Below are positions 37,191 through 44,947 of a stretch of DNA of 55,103 nt, piece by piece. Every line of letters begins with the position of its first letter. Position 1 is the stretch's first letter. Below the pieces are notes generated by a model. It was given only the letters and a program-made list of their open reading frames with translations, was not told the DNA's origin and did not search any database. Source of the DNA: an uncultured Oscillospiraceae bacterium (GTDB lineage: Bacteria > Bacillota > Clostridia > Oscillospirales > Acutalibacteraceae). The stretch covers positions 1-55,103 of the forward strand of contig CAUGOD010000019.1 of the NCBI GenBank assembly GCA_959601025.1, in the 5' to 3' direction. The translations under genes and the position numbers were made by a program.

Positions 37191-37823
37191 TCAGGCCGGG
37201 TGGAAGGGCGCGTATTCCTCCCCCGCCACCTCGATCGCAAGCCGTCCGGCGCTCAGCTCGGTCAGTTGCTTCTGCATCGGCTCCAGCCGGCCGCGGGGCA
37301 GGAGAAAGTCCACCTCCACCCTGTCGGTATAGCGGGTGTCGGTTACCTGCCCTCCCCCTTCAGGCACCAGAGCGGCCACCCGGCCGTACTGGGTATAGTC
37401 GCACACAATGGTTGCCCGGTCGCAAAGCCGCATTTCCACAACGCCTCCGGCGTCCACCGCCAGCTTCGTCGCATGGGAATACGCCCGCACCAGCCCGCCC
37501 GCTCCCAGCAGTATCCCGCCGAAATACCGGGTAACTACCACCGCAACGTCGGTCAGCCCCTCCTTCAGCAGCACGTCCAAAACCGGCATCCCGGCCGTAC
37601 CCTGCGGCTCGCCGTCGTCGGAATACCGGCGAAGCTGTCCCTGCCGCAGGACATAGGCGGTCACGTTGTGGGTTGCGTCCCAATATTCCTTTTTCTTTGC
37701 GGCGATGAACGCCTGCGCGTCCTCCTCGTCTGTCACCGGGCGGATCGTCCCCAGAAAACGGGAACGGCGCTCGATAAACTCCGCGCAGGCTTCCTTTTCC
37801 ACCGTTCGATAGGCCAATTCCAT
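37191..37823 (-). CDS. yigZ: YigZ/IMPACT family protein
   Basis: 210 residues. An N-terminal UPF0029 domain (about 15-125: KSRFLGTIRPV-like start, DATHNVTAYVL, SDDGEPQGTAGMPVL, VVVTRYFGGILLGAGGLVRAY) and a C-terminal ferredoxin-like domain. Related to eukaryotic IMPACT, a regulator of translation-linked kinase; the bacterial role is not established. The start ATG at 37823 has GGAAGGACGGCGG upstream. An in-frame ATG 51 nt earlier adds an Arg-rich non-family stretch and is rejected. Confidence 0.9.
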   Translation of the reverse strand: MELAYRTVEKEACAEFIERRSRFLGTIRPVTDEEDAQAFIAAKKKEYWDATHNVTAYVLRQGQLRRYSDDGEPQGTAGMPVLDVLLKEGLTDVAVVVTRYFGGILLGAGGLVRAYSHATKLAVDAGGVVEMRLCDRATIVCDYTQYGRVAALVPEGGGQVTDTRYTDRVEVDFLLPRGRLEPMQKQLTELSAGRLAIEVAGEEYAPFHPA

Positions 37824-37910
37824 TCTTCCGCCGTCCTTCCTGTCCGGGAGCCGCCTTACCCACTTGGGATTCATCCTCCGTTTGAGAACTATCCTCCCCG
37901 CGTTGGATAC

Positions 37911-37939
37911 GAGAAAGGGCAGCGCCGAAAGCGCTGCCC
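37911..37939 (-). terminator. Terminator of rpmE
   Basis: A perfect 9-bp stem (37917-37925/37931-37939) with a 5-nt loop, then TTTCTC on the minus strand, 14 nt after the rpmE stop. Confidence 0.6.
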
Positions 37940-37952
37940 GGTAAAGCGATGC

Positions 37953-38162
37953 TTATTTCTCGTCGTTCATGCCAAAACGCTTCTTGAAACGGTCGACACG
38001 TCCGCCGGTGTCCACCAGCTTCTGCTTGCCGGTGAAGAACGGGTGGCATTTCGAGCAGATTTCCACGCGGATATTGCCCTTTGTGGACTTCGTCTCAATC
38101 ACTTCGCCGCAGGCGCAGGTGATCGTCGCCTTTTCATATTTCGGATGAATGTTCTCTTTCAT
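37953..38162 (-). CDS. rpmE: 50S ribosomal protein L31
   Basis: 69 residues of the zinc-containing (C+) L31 type, with Cys16, Cys18, Cys36 and Cys39 as the likely ligands. VDTGGRVDRFKKRFG is the conserved C-terminal motif. L31 bridges the two ribosomal subunits. ATG at 38162 with AAAGAGGTGA upstream; the longer in-frame extension is rejected, since a promoter lies inside it. Monocistronic, with its own promoter and terminator. Confidence 0.96.
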   Translation of the reverse strand: MKENIHPKYEKATITCACGEVIETKSTKGNIRVEICSKCHPFFTGKQKLVDTGGRVDRFKKRFGMNDEK

Positions 38163-38205
38163 TACGTTGTCACCTCTTTCGGGAAGACCAAGCGTTAACA
38201 GTGGA

Positions 38206-38234
38206 ATGATAGCACAATCCCCTGAAAAATGCAA
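38206..38234 (-). promoter_or_regulatory. Promoter of rpmE
   Basis: Minus strand: TTGCAT (38234-38229), 17 nt, TATCAT (38211-38206) preceded by TGC. The start would fall about 35 nt before the ATG. Confidence 0.7.
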
Positions 38235-38326
38235 GGACAAAACGTCATTTTTTTTCCAAAGGCGGATTTTCGACCGTTTTGCCGAAAGGCGGACGAATCT
38301 TCCGCCGGATTTTTTCGAGAAATGAC

Positions 38327-38355
38327 TTGACAAACGCCAAAGATGCTGTTACACT
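38327..38355 (+). promoter_or_regulatory. Promoter of the aroF leader
   Basis: Consensus -35 TTGACA (38327-38332), 17-nt spacer, TACACT (38350-38355) preceded by TGT. The transcript would start near 38362, about 36 nt before the leader peptide. Confidence 0.82.
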
Positions 38356-38397
38356 TTAAAGCGTAAAATACGAAATTGTGAGAAAGGAGTTCCGGAT

Positions 38398-38502
38398 ATG
38401 GCGATGAACAGCGCGGCGATTCGCATTGCCCGATATTACCGTTTTGCTTTCCTGAACGTTTTCCGTTCGGGTTGTTCGTGCTGTCCCCGGAACGCCGCCT
38501 GA
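38398..38502 (+). CDS. Tyr/Phe-rich leader peptide of aroF
   Basis: A 34-codon ORF, ATG at 38398, stop TGA at 38500-38502. AGAAAGGAG lies 8 nt upstream of the ATG, a strong SD for such a short frame. Codons 12-22 read RYYRFAFLNVF: two Tyr in tandem and three Phe in ten residues, then a Cys-rich end with SGCSCCP. It sits between a near-consensus promoter and a strong terminator that precedes DAHP synthase, the first committed enzyme of aromatic amino acid synthesis. This is the layout of a ribosome-mediated attenuator, as in the enterobacterial pheA leader. The peptide shows no resemblance I know of to a functional protein; the meaning of the cysteines is unclear. Confidence 0.75.
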   Translation: MAMNSAAIRIARYYRFAFLNVFRSGCSCCPRNAA

Positions 38503-38574
38503 AGGCGCCTTTGAAGTTTGATTTCAAAGCCGGCGGGGCCTGTACGTACAGGCCCCGCCGGCTTATTTTATTTT
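38496..38574 (+). promoter_or_regulatory. aroF attenuator: hairpins and intrinsic terminator
   Basis: A CGCC/GGCG hairpin (38496-38499/38504-38507) holds the leader stop codon in its loop. A 7-bp stem follows (38509-38515/38523-38529). Then comes a 34-nt perfect palindrome (38529-38562; about 15 bp of stem) with TTATTTTATTTT after it. Leader CCGCC (38495-38499) and CCCCG (38485-38489) can each pair with the palindrome's 5' arm (GGCGG 38532-38536, CGGGG 38534-38538), giving possible antiterminator contacts. These contacts are short, so the exact switching scheme is unproven. Confidence 0.75.
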
Positions 38575-38594
38575 AACAAAAGGAGCGTATCACC

Positions 38595-39641
38595 ATGATT
38601 ATTATTCTGAAAAAGAACGCCGGCGAAGACAAAATAAACGGGCTGCTTCGCGGCTTTGAGGAACAGGGGCTGACCTGCCACCGCAGCGACGGCGCACAGA
38701 CGACCATCGTCGGGCTGGTGGGCGACACCTCCCGGGTGGACATTGACTCGGTCCGCGCCAGCGAGATTGTGGAGGACGTCAAGCGGGTATCCGAGCCTTA
38801 CAAGGCTGCCAACCGGAAATTTCATCCGGACGACACGGTGGTGACTGTACGAGCCGCAGAAAACGGCGCAGAAAGCGGCGCACAAGGCGAGGCAAAAATC
38901 GGCGGCCCGCATTTCAGCGTGATCGCCGGCCCCTGCTCGGTGGAAAGCGAGGAGCAAATCATCGAGGTAGCCCGGGCGGTCAAAAAAAGCGGCGCGAAGC
39001 TGCTGCGGGGCGGCGCGTTCAAACCCCGCACCTCTCCCTACGCCTTTCAGGGGCTGCACGCCGAAGGGCTGGAACTGCTGCTGATCGCCAAGAAGGAAAC
39101 CGGCCTGCCCATCGTGACCGAGATCATGGACCTCTCCCATCTTGAGCTTTTCCGGGATGTGGACGTTATCCAGGTCGGGGCGCGCAACATGCAGAATTTC
39201 GAGCTGCTCAAGGCGCTCGGGCGCTGCGGCAAGCCCATCCTGCTCAAGCGGGGGCTGGCCAACACCATGGAGGAATTCCTGATGAGCGCCGAATACATCA
39301 TGGCCGGCGGGAACGAGCAGGTTATCCTCTGTGAGCGGGGAATCCGTACCTTTGAGACCGCGACCCGGAACACGCTGGACATTTCGGCCATCCCCATGCT
39401 CAAGCACCTTTCCCACCTGCCGATCATCGTCGATCCCAGTCACGCGACAGGAATTCCGTGGATGGTGGAGCCCCTCGCCAAGGCGGCGATCGCCGTCGGG
39501 GCGGACGGCTTGATGATCGAGGTGCACAACAACCCGAAGGCCGCCCTCTGCGACGGGGCGCAGTCCCTCACCCCCGCCCAGTTCGACGGCGTGATGAGCA
39601 AGGTGAAAGCGCAGCTGAAATTTGAGGGACGGGAGTTCTGA
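38595..39641 (+). CDS. aroF: 3-deoxy-7-phosphoheptulonate (DAHP) synthase
   Basis: 348 residues of the type I-beta class. An N-terminal ferredoxin/ACT-like regulatory domain (about 1-70, MIIILKKNAGEDKINGLL) precedes the KDPG-aldolase-like barrel with GPCSVESEEQI, RGGAFKPRTSPYAFQG, LLKRGLANTMEEFL, ILCERGIRTFE and DPSHATG metal/substrate motifs. It condenses PEP and erythrose-4-phosphate to open the shikimate pathway. The ACT-like domain suggests feedback by Tyr or Phe in addition to the leader control. AAAAGGAGCG precedes the ATG. Single-gene unit ended by a terminator. Confidence 0.96.
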   Translation: MIIILKKNAGEDKINGLLRGFEEQGLTCHRSDGAQTTIVGLVGDTSRVDIDSVRASEIVEDVKRVSEPYKAANRKFHPDDTVVTVRAAENGAESGAQGEAKIGGPHFSVIAGPCSVESEEQIIEVARAVKKSGAKLLRGGAFKPRTSPYAFQGLHAEGLELLLIAKKETGLPIVTEIMDLSHLELFRDVDVIQVGARNMQNFELLKALGRCGKPILLKRGLANTMEEFLMSAEYIMAGGNEQVILCERGIRTFETATRNTLDISAIPMLKHLSHLPIIVDPSHATGIPWMVEPLAKAAIAVGADGLMIEVHNNPKAALCDGAQSLTPAQFDGVMSKVKAQLKFEGREF

Positions 39642-39739
39642 GCCGGAGACCCTTTCATGCCGTAATAAAAAAAGCAGCACAAACAGAGAACACCAAATGT
39701 CCCGAAAGGTATAAACAGAACCGGCGCAGCCGGGAAAAG

Positions 39740-39779
39740 CCGCTTGCGGGCCACCCTTATGGCCCGCAAGCGGTTTTTT
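39740..39779 (+). terminator. Terminator of aroF
   Basis: A 14-bp perfect stem (39740-39753/39760-39773) with a 6-nt loop, then T6. It can also act on the minus strand, where CTTTTCCC follows. Confidence 0.85.
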
Positions 39780-39783
39780 CACA

Positions 39784-39822
39784 CGCAGGGAGGAGAAAAC
39801 GCAAAGCATTCTCCTCCCTGCG
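39784..39822 (-). terminator. Hairpin at the end of the ATP-grasp gene
   Basis: A 14-bp perfect inverted repeat (39784-39797/39809-39822) just past the minus-strand stop. No T tract directly follows, so termination may rely on the bidirectional terminator next to it. Confidence 0.45.
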
Positions 39823-39827
39823 CGCCA

Positions 39828-40712
39828 TTATCGTTGTCTCTCTTTGGAAAACACCAAATCGACGATCGCACCGGCAACATCCACGCCGGTGCAGGCGGTG
39901 ACGGCGGCCATATGGGCGTTGGAATTCACCTCGCAGACCAGCGGAGAGCCGTCCGCGTCGATGAGCAGGTCCACCCCGGCAAACTGCGCGCCGAGGATAC
40001 GGCAGCATTTCACCGCCAGCGCCGCCTCCTCTTCGGTCGGCGTGTACGCCTCTCCCTCCCCGCCCGCGCCGATATTGGCCCGGAAGTCGGTTTCGGAATG
40101 CCGCCGCATTGCCGCCACGGGCTGGCCGTCCACCACATAAATGCGGATATCCGTACCCGCGCTGGCCGCCACGAACTCCTGACAGAGAAAAGGCCGCGCC
40201 GCCATATGGTCGCACAGCGCCCGCAGCTCCGCTCCATTGCGGGCAAGGTACACCTGTCCTCCCAGGGAGCCGTAGCACTCCTTTACCACCATCGGAAAGC
40301 CAAGACGTTCCTCCGCCCGCTCCAAAAAGACACGGGCAGGACCCTCGTCCATGTGAAGATAAGTCATGGGCGCGACCAGCGTGCGGGGCATTGGCACTCC
40401 CTCCGCCGCCAGACGAAGCTGAGTGGCGGCCTTGTCATCGCAGACCGCGACCACCTCCGCCGGGTTGTACAACCGCATTCCCAGCGCTTCGAGCGCGCGG
40501 CCCAGCCGCACGTCCTTATCCCAGAACAGGGCAAAGTCGCTCGCGTCAAAACCAGCGACCGCGACGCTCTCCGAAAATTCCGCCGACGCGGCGGTATTCG
40601 GAACCGGCGTCAGCGTCCGGCCCCGCTCCTTCGCCGCGTCGGTCAGCCGCCGCACCGGATCGGGCGGGCCGTCCGGATTCCAGAAGCCGTTGTAAATAAT
40701 ATAACCTGCCAC
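39828..40712 (-). CDS. ATP-grasp ligase, RimK-like
   Basis: 294 residues with an ATP-grasp fold. A pre-ATP-grasp region is at about 1-95. ATP-binding segments include FPMVVKECYGSLGGQVYL and FLCQEFVAASAGTDIRIYVVDG. Metal/catalytic residues are in GVDLLIDADGSPLVCEVNSNAHM near the end. RimK-type enzymes ligate amino acids, often Glu, to a carboxylate; substrate unknown here. The start is GTG at 40712 with GGAAGGAATGG upstream. 68-nt gap after the CDF transporter; no pathway partner is obvious. Confidence 0.82.
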   Translation of the reverse strand: MAGYIIYNGFWNPDGPPDPVRRLTDAAKERGRTLTPVPNTAASAEFSESVAVAGFDASDFALFWDKDVRLGRALEALGMRLYNPAEVVAVCDDKAATQLRLAAEGVPMPRTLVAPMTYLHMDEGPARVFLERAEERLGFPMVVKECYGSLGGQVYLARNGAELRALCDHMAARPFLCQEFVAASAGTDIRIYVVDGQPVAAMRRHSETDFRANIGAGGEGEAYTPTEEEAALAVKCCRILGAQFAGVDLLIDADGSPLVCEVNSNAHMAAVTACTGVDVAGAIVDLVFSKERQR

Positions 40713-40780
40713 GGCGATTTTCCATTCCTTCCCAAAGTTATCGGCGGAACAGCTCCGGCCCCGCCGGTTCGACGCACGGC

Positions 40781-41944
40781 TTACGAATAACCGTGCTCCA
40801 CCGTTGCCACCAAAAACAGCTGAGGGTCTTTCTCCCAGACCCGGCGCTGTACTTCGTCCCGCAGGCTGCCCTCCATCCGGAACCCATAGGGAACCACCAG
40901 ATCAAAAATCAGGTTGGTGTGGGTTTCTCCGAATACTACCCGGAAATCGTGCAGGCTCAGCTCCGGATCGATGCTTTCCAGCACGTCGAGGAGCAATTCC
41001 CGCAGTTCCTCCACCTTGGGATCGTCAATTTCAACCGGGTCCATATGGATGCAGACCGCCGCATTATATTTCCCCATAATTTCCTTTTCAATACAATCGA
41101 TTAAGTCGTGGCTGCGAATCAGGTCGGCCCGGCAGGGGACCTCCGCATGCAGGGAGATCACACAGCGGCCGGGGCCGTAATTGTGCACCATCAGGTCGTG
41201 GACGCCGATCACGCCGTCATGCGCGAGCACAGTCTCCCGGATTCCCCGCACCATCTCCGGGTCGGGCGCCTGCCCCAGCAGCGGGGACACGGTGTCCTTC
41301 AGCACCGAAAAGCCGGACCACAGAACAAACAGGGCTACCGCCGCGCCGACCCAGCCGTCAATCTCCCAGCCGGTAAACAGACCTACCACCGAACAAACCA
41401 GCACTACCCCGGTGCAGAGCACGTCGTTCCGGCTGTCCGCCGCTGCGGCGCGCAGGGCTTCGGAAGCAATCCGCCGGCCGATGTCGCGGTAAAATACCGC
41501 CATCCACAGCTTAACTGCGATAGCCGCCGCCAGAATAATCACCGAAAGCGGACTAAAGGCGGTTTCGGTCGGATGCAGAATCTTGTCGATCGAGCTTTTC
41601 GCCAGCTCCAGCCCGGCGAGCATGATCATCACGGCAACCGCCATCGCGGTCAGGTATTCCATCCGCCCGTGGCCGAAGGGATGCTCCTTATCCGGCGGAG
41701 CGCCGGAAAGCTTGAAGCCCACCAGCGTCACCAGCGACGAGCCCGCGTCCGAAAGGTTGTTGAACGCGTCGGCCACGATTGCCATGCTGGAGGAGAGCAG
41801 ACCAGCCAGCAGCTTGGCGAGAAACAGAAGCAGGTTGGCGCACAGGCCGGCGGCGCCCGCCAGCCTCCCGTAGGCGTAGCGTGCGCCGCTACTCAGGGTA
41901 TCCTCCGGATGTCGTATGAACAAACGAATCAGAAAATTCGTCAT
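40781..41944 (-). CDS. Cation diffusion facilitator family transporter
   Basis: 387 residues. Six membrane helices span about 30-215, with transport-site motifs MAIVADAFNNLSDAGSS (Asp in helix II) and ADSRNDVLCTGVV (helix V). GAPPDKEHPFGHGRMEYL is the loop between helices II and III. The cytoplasmic metal-binding domain follows (about 225-387), longer than the minimal family with an extra ferredoxin-like C-terminal extension. Exports Zn, Mn, Fe or similar ions by antiport; specificity undetermined. Its start overlaps the upstream HAD gene by 4 nt (ATGA). Confidence 0.9.
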   Translation of the reverse strand: MTNFLIRLFIRHPEDTLSSGARYAYGRLAGAAGLCANLLLFLAKLLAGLLSSSMAIVADAFNNLSDAGSSLVTLVGFKLSGAPPDKEHPFGHGRMEYLTAMAVAVMIMLAGLELAKSSIDKILHPTETAFSPLSVIILAAAIAVKLWMAVFYRDIGRRIASEALRAAAADSRNDVLCTGVVLVCSVVGLFTGWEIDGWVGAAVALFVLWSGFSVLKDTVSPLLGQAPDPEMVRGIRETVLAHDGVIGVHDLMVHNYGPGRCVISLHAEVPCRADLIRSHDLIDCIEKEIMGKYNAAVCIHMDPVEIDDPKVEELRELLLDVLESIDPELSLHDFRVVFGETHTNLIFDLVVPYGFRMEGSLRDEVQRRVWEKDPQLFLVATVEHGYS

Positions 41945-42795
41945 AGTCTCGTCTTCCCTTCCTCCGGACCATCCTCCGGGACAAAATCCCCGAGGATGTA
42001 TTCCGCCACCCCGTCCTCCTCATTGGAGGCGAGGATCACATCGGCTTTTGCCTTCACATCCGGCGCGCCGTTGCGAACGACGCAGGCCGTGTCGGCCAGG
42101 GCGAGCATATCCAGGTCGTTATCGTTGTCTCCGAACGCCGTCACCTGCTCCGCGCCCGCCCATTCCCGCAGACGGCGGACGCCGTTCGCCTTCCCCGCAC
42201 GGTCGCTGAAAATTTCGAGATACCAGTTTTCCTCCCGATAGGTGTCGGCATACAGCACGCTTTTCACTTCCGGCAGACTTTCCAGCTTTTCCCGGATGGG
42301 GCGCAGCACCTCCTTCCGGTCCTGCATCGAGCAGTACACGGCTCCCTCGGGGTTATAGGCCGGCGTCTGACGGAACATCGCGGGGAATTTTTCCACCCGC
42401 TTGCGATAAAAGCTCCGCTCCCCCTCCGAAGTAAGCGCGGTGAAGGAAATGTCCATTCGCCCCTTCTCCACCCGGTAGAGGAACGGCGTCTTTCCCCCCT
42501 GCCTGCACAGCTCCAGCACGGCGGAGGCCGTCTCCGGCGGCCAGGCGCAGCTTTCCAATATCCGACCGGAAGCCAGATCGTACAGCATCACGCCGTTCAT
42601 CAGCACCAGCGGCAGAGAAAAATGAACCTCCCGCAGGTTGGTCATCCCCACGCCGACCGGGCTGCGGGCGCTGGCCACCGAAATCAACGCGCCCTGCCCG
42701 ATCAGGCGGTTCAGCAAAGAAATCGACCGGGCGGACAGCGTCGCGTCCCCCTGCAGCAGGGTGCCGTCCAGGTCGGTAACGTATAATTTTTTCAT
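41941..42795 (-). CDS. HAD-superfamily hydrolase, Cof type
   Basis: 284 residues. MKKLYVTDLDGTLLQGDATL at the N-terminus is motif I; motif II is SVASARSPVG; motif IV is TAFGDNDNDLDMLALADT. Type IIB cap in between. Substrate unknown. The ATG at 42795 matches the usual family start; ATG at 42801 is two codons earlier, and neither has a close SD (AAAGGAGAGG is about 23 nt upstream of 42801). Translationally coupled to the CDF gene. A second Cof-type gene is at 16037-16888. Confidence 0.82.
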   Translation of the reverse strand: MKKLYVTDLDGTLLQGDATLSARSISLLNRLIGQGALISVASARSPVGVGMTNLREVHFSLPLVLMNGVMLYDLASGRILESCAWPPETASAVLELCRQGGKTPFLYRVEKGRMDISFTALTSEGERSFYRKRVEKFPAMFRQTPAYNPEGAVYCSMQDRKEVLRPIREKLESLPEVKSVLYADTYREENWYLEIFSDRAGKANGVRRLREWAGAEQVTAFGDNDNDLDMLALADTACVVRNGAPDVKAKADVILASNEEDGVAEYILGDFVPEDGPEEGKTRL

Positions 42796-42881
42796 TGGCA
42801 TCGTAGTCGCGGCCGGGCAGCCGTCCTCTCCTTTGTATTTATGCGAAGGGAAAGCAGGGAATGCCGCCATGTCGTCAACAA

Positions 42882-43424
42882 TCATTCGGATTTTTCCGCA
42901 GACGGCGCGCTGTCCTTTCGCCCTGTGTCGCCGTAAATATAACGGAACACCAGATCAAAATACGAACGGCCGTAATTATGGAAGGCGCGTTCCCGTACCA
43001 TTTTTATCAGCTCTCCGCGGGTAACCCAGCAAGCGTCCGCGACCTCCTCCTTCTGGAGGGAAAGCTCCCGCCGCTCCACATCCCGGCGGAGCAGCCACAG
43101 ATCGCTGAAGGAATTGCGGCGGCGCAGGCGGCCGATCCGTTCCAGCTCCCCCGGCGCTGCTTCGATCCCCAGCTCCTCCCGCAGTTCCCGTCGGGCGGCG
43201 GTAACGCTGTCTTCGCCATGGATGGCCGAACCGCCCGTAATCGCCCAGATTCCCGGCATCAGCTGGAGATGGTCGGCCCGCCGCTGGATCAGGAGCCGGC
43301 CGGACGAATCCGTCACCCAAATATGAACCACCAGATGGTATTGTCCAAACCGCAGCCTCTCGCCGCGGATCATGGTCTTCCCGGTTTTCTCGCCCCGCTC
43401 GTTGAGCAGATCCCATAATTCCAT
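42882..43424 (-). CDS. Nudix hydrolase
   Basis: 180 residues. Isopentenyl-diphosphate isomerase-like N-terminus (MELWDLLNERGEKTGKTMIRGE), then a full Nudix box GGSAIHGEDSVTAARRELREELGI (GX5EX7REUXEEXGU). The Nudix family cleaves nucleoside diphosphates linked to another moiety. The N-terminal pattern is shared with IDI-type and YfcD-like members, so the substrate is open. AGGGGGAA before ATG at 43424; own promoter. Confidence 0.88.
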   Translation of the reverse strand: MELWDLLNERGEKTGKTMIRGERLRFGQYHLVVHIWVTDSSGRLLIQRRADHLQLMPGIWAITGGSAIHGEDSVTAARRELREELGIEAAPGELERIGRLRRRNSFSDLWLLRRDVERRELSLQKEEVADACWVTRGELIKMVRERAFHNYGRSYFDLVFRYIYGDTGRKDSAPSAEKSE

Positions 43425-43479
43425 GGGGATTTCCCCCTGTCTTCCTGGATTTGCCGCCGTGAAAACGGTCTATCGTTTT

Positions 43480-43508
43480 ATTTTAGTTCATTTCCGGCAA
43501 ATTGTCTA
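43480..43508 (-). promoter_or_regulatory. Promoter of the Nudix operon
   Basis: Minus strand: TAGACA (43508-43503), 17 nt, TAAAAT (43485-43480), 56 nt before the Nudix start. Confidence 0.55.
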
Positions 43509-43640
43509 CATTCCCATCGGATTTTTTGCATTTTCCCTGTTTTCCTTTTTCGTTCTCTTCCGGCCGCATGGACATTCTTTCCTTTGACGCTTACAATAAA
43601 ATAAAGAATGATCCTAATGGAAAAGAAGGGAATAAGAAAA

Positions 43641-43883
43641 ATGAACCGGTTCCAAATACCAGAAACGCCAGTAATTCTGGGAAAAACCGTTACGGTTACG
43701 GTGGACCGCCCGTTGGGCAGTCGCCATCCGGAGCATCCGGCGATGCGGTATCCCGTCAATTACGGCTATATTAAAGGCGTCCAGGCGACCGACGGGGAGG
43801 AAATCGCCCGGCAGGTGGATTTTCAGGAGCGTTGGTTCAATATCGATATCTGGATGGAAGGCGAAAAAATCTGCTTTTCATAA
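43641..43883 (+). pseudogene. Internally deleted inorganic pyrophosphatase-like gene
   Basis: 80 codons, ATG at 43641 with AGAAGGGA upstream and a possible weak promoter (TTGACG 43584, AATGAT 43607). Residues to about 50 match the N-terminus of the short Firmicutes pyrophosphatase-like family (GKTVTVTVDRPLGS ... YPVNYGYIKG ... DGEE). The next residues, EIARQVDFQERWF, match that family's C-terminus, so the central catalytic part (about 50 residues, from my memory of the family) is missing in frame. The junction falls where both parts read as Glu-Glu. It is probably non-functional, although it keeps an open frame. Confidence 0.65.
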
Positions 43884-43922
43884 GCCAATACGGACGCCGT
43901 AAAAACGGCGTCCGTATTGGCT
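43883..43922. terminator. 18-bp hairpin between convergent genes
   Basis: A perfect 18-bp stem (43883-43900/43905-43922) with an AAAA loop, starting at the last base of the pyrophosphatase remnant and 10 nt past the spo0A stop. No long T tract on either side. Probably a shared bidirectional 3' structure. Confidence 0.6.
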
Positions 43923-43932
43923 GATAAGGTAA

Positions 43933-44718
43933 TTACGAAATTTTGAGCTGCAGGCGGAATCGGTCGGAAATCATGGCGATGAATTCGCTGTTGGTGGGCT
44001 TTCCCCGGCCGTTGTGGATGGTATAGCCGAAATAGGAGTTGAGTACATCCACATCGCCGCGGTCCCAGGCGACCTCGATGGCATGGCGGATCGCCCGCTC
44101 AACGCGGGATGAGGTGGTGCCGTGCTTTTTGGCTACGGCCGGATAAAGCCGCTTGGTTACGGCGTTGATGATGTCGTCGTCGTTGATAGCCATGATGATC
44201 GCATCCCGCAGATACTGGTAGCCCTTGATATGCGCGGGTACGCCGATCTGATGAATAATCTCCGTGACCCGCATTTCCAGGCTGCCCCCGTTTCCGCTCT
44301 GCGTCATGGCGGTGGGAGCGCGGTGGATCGGCTCGATCACCGCTTTTCCATTCAGTGTCAAAATGCGTTCGGACATTTCGTCTGCGTCAAAGGGTTTGAG
44401 AAAATAATAATCGGCGCCAGCCAACAGCGCCTCTCGTTCCAGATTAGGATTGTCGAAGCTGGACATGATCATGATTTGCGGGCGGCGGGAGAAGTTCATC
44501 GCCTGAATTCCCCGCATCACACCAATCGCGTCCTGATGCGGAAGGAAAAAGTCCATAATAACCACGTCCGGGCGATATTGGCTCACCTGATCCAGAACCT
44601 GGCGCCCGTCCTTGGCGACGGTCTGCACTTCCAGCCCATGCGCGCGCATGACCGACGCGCAGGGCTGTCCGAAATGTTCACTGTTGTCCGCCAGCAGTAC
44701 TTTTACCTTTTTCTCCAT
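43933..44718 (-). CDS. spo0A: Sporulation transcription factor Spo0A
   Basis: 261 residues. Receiver domain (about 1-125) with acidic pocket Asp11, phospho-acceptor Asp56 in VVIMDFFLP and the lysine of FLKPFDADEM. The Spo0A-type DNA-binding domain (about 150-261) includes the recognition helix in TTSSRVERAIRHAIEVAWDRGD. It is the master regulator of sporulation entry and binds TGTCGAA boxes. Start ATG at 44718 with GGGAG; longer in-frame starts run into the promoter region. It follows spoIVB as in other spore formers. Confidence 0.98.
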   Translation of the reverse strand: MEKKVKVLLADNSEHFGQPCASVMRAHGLEVQTVAKDGRQVLDQVSQYRPDVVIMDFFLPHQDAIGVMRGIQAMNFSRRPQIMIMSSFDNPNLEREALLAGADYYFLKPFDADEMSERILTLNGKAVIEPIHRAPTAMTQSGNGGSLEMRVTEIIHQIGVPAHIKGYQYLRDAIIMAINDDDIINAVTKRLYPAVAKKHGTTSSRVERAIRHAIEVAWDRGDVDVLNSYFGYTIHNGRGKPTNSEFIAMISDRFRLQLKIS

Positions 44719-44849
44719 CTTCGATTTCTCCCATACTCTATTTTGTTGCCTTTTCGTCGTTTCCGGTCCGATTTTTGGTAAACCGCTTAAATCGCTTTTA
44801 ACGCGTAAATCGCGGGTATTTCCGAACCTTCTCTCCGAAGCACAACGGG

Positions 44850-44878
44850 ATTTTACCATATACTGGAAGAAATTGCAA
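44850..44878 (-). promoter_or_regulatory. Candidate spo0A promoter
   Basis: Minus strand: TTGCAA (44878-44873), 17 nt, TAAAAT (44855-44850) preceded by TGG. About 130 nt before the spo0A start, in the 229-nt gap after spoIVB. The region also holds two direct ACTGGAAGAA repeats (44862-44871 and 44882-44891). No TGTCGAA box seen here. Confidence 0.5.
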
Positions 44879-44947
44879 TAGACTGGAAGAATTTTTTTGA
44901 AAATCTTTTGGAATCCGGGGATAATATTTTGGAAAGCACCGAAAAGA

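Noticed and set aside
38398..38502. The aroF leader ORF as an independent functional small protein
   Set aside because: No membrane segment or known small-protein pattern; its place between promoter and terminator and its aromatic codon cluster are better explained by attenuation, although the Cys cluster leaves some doubt.
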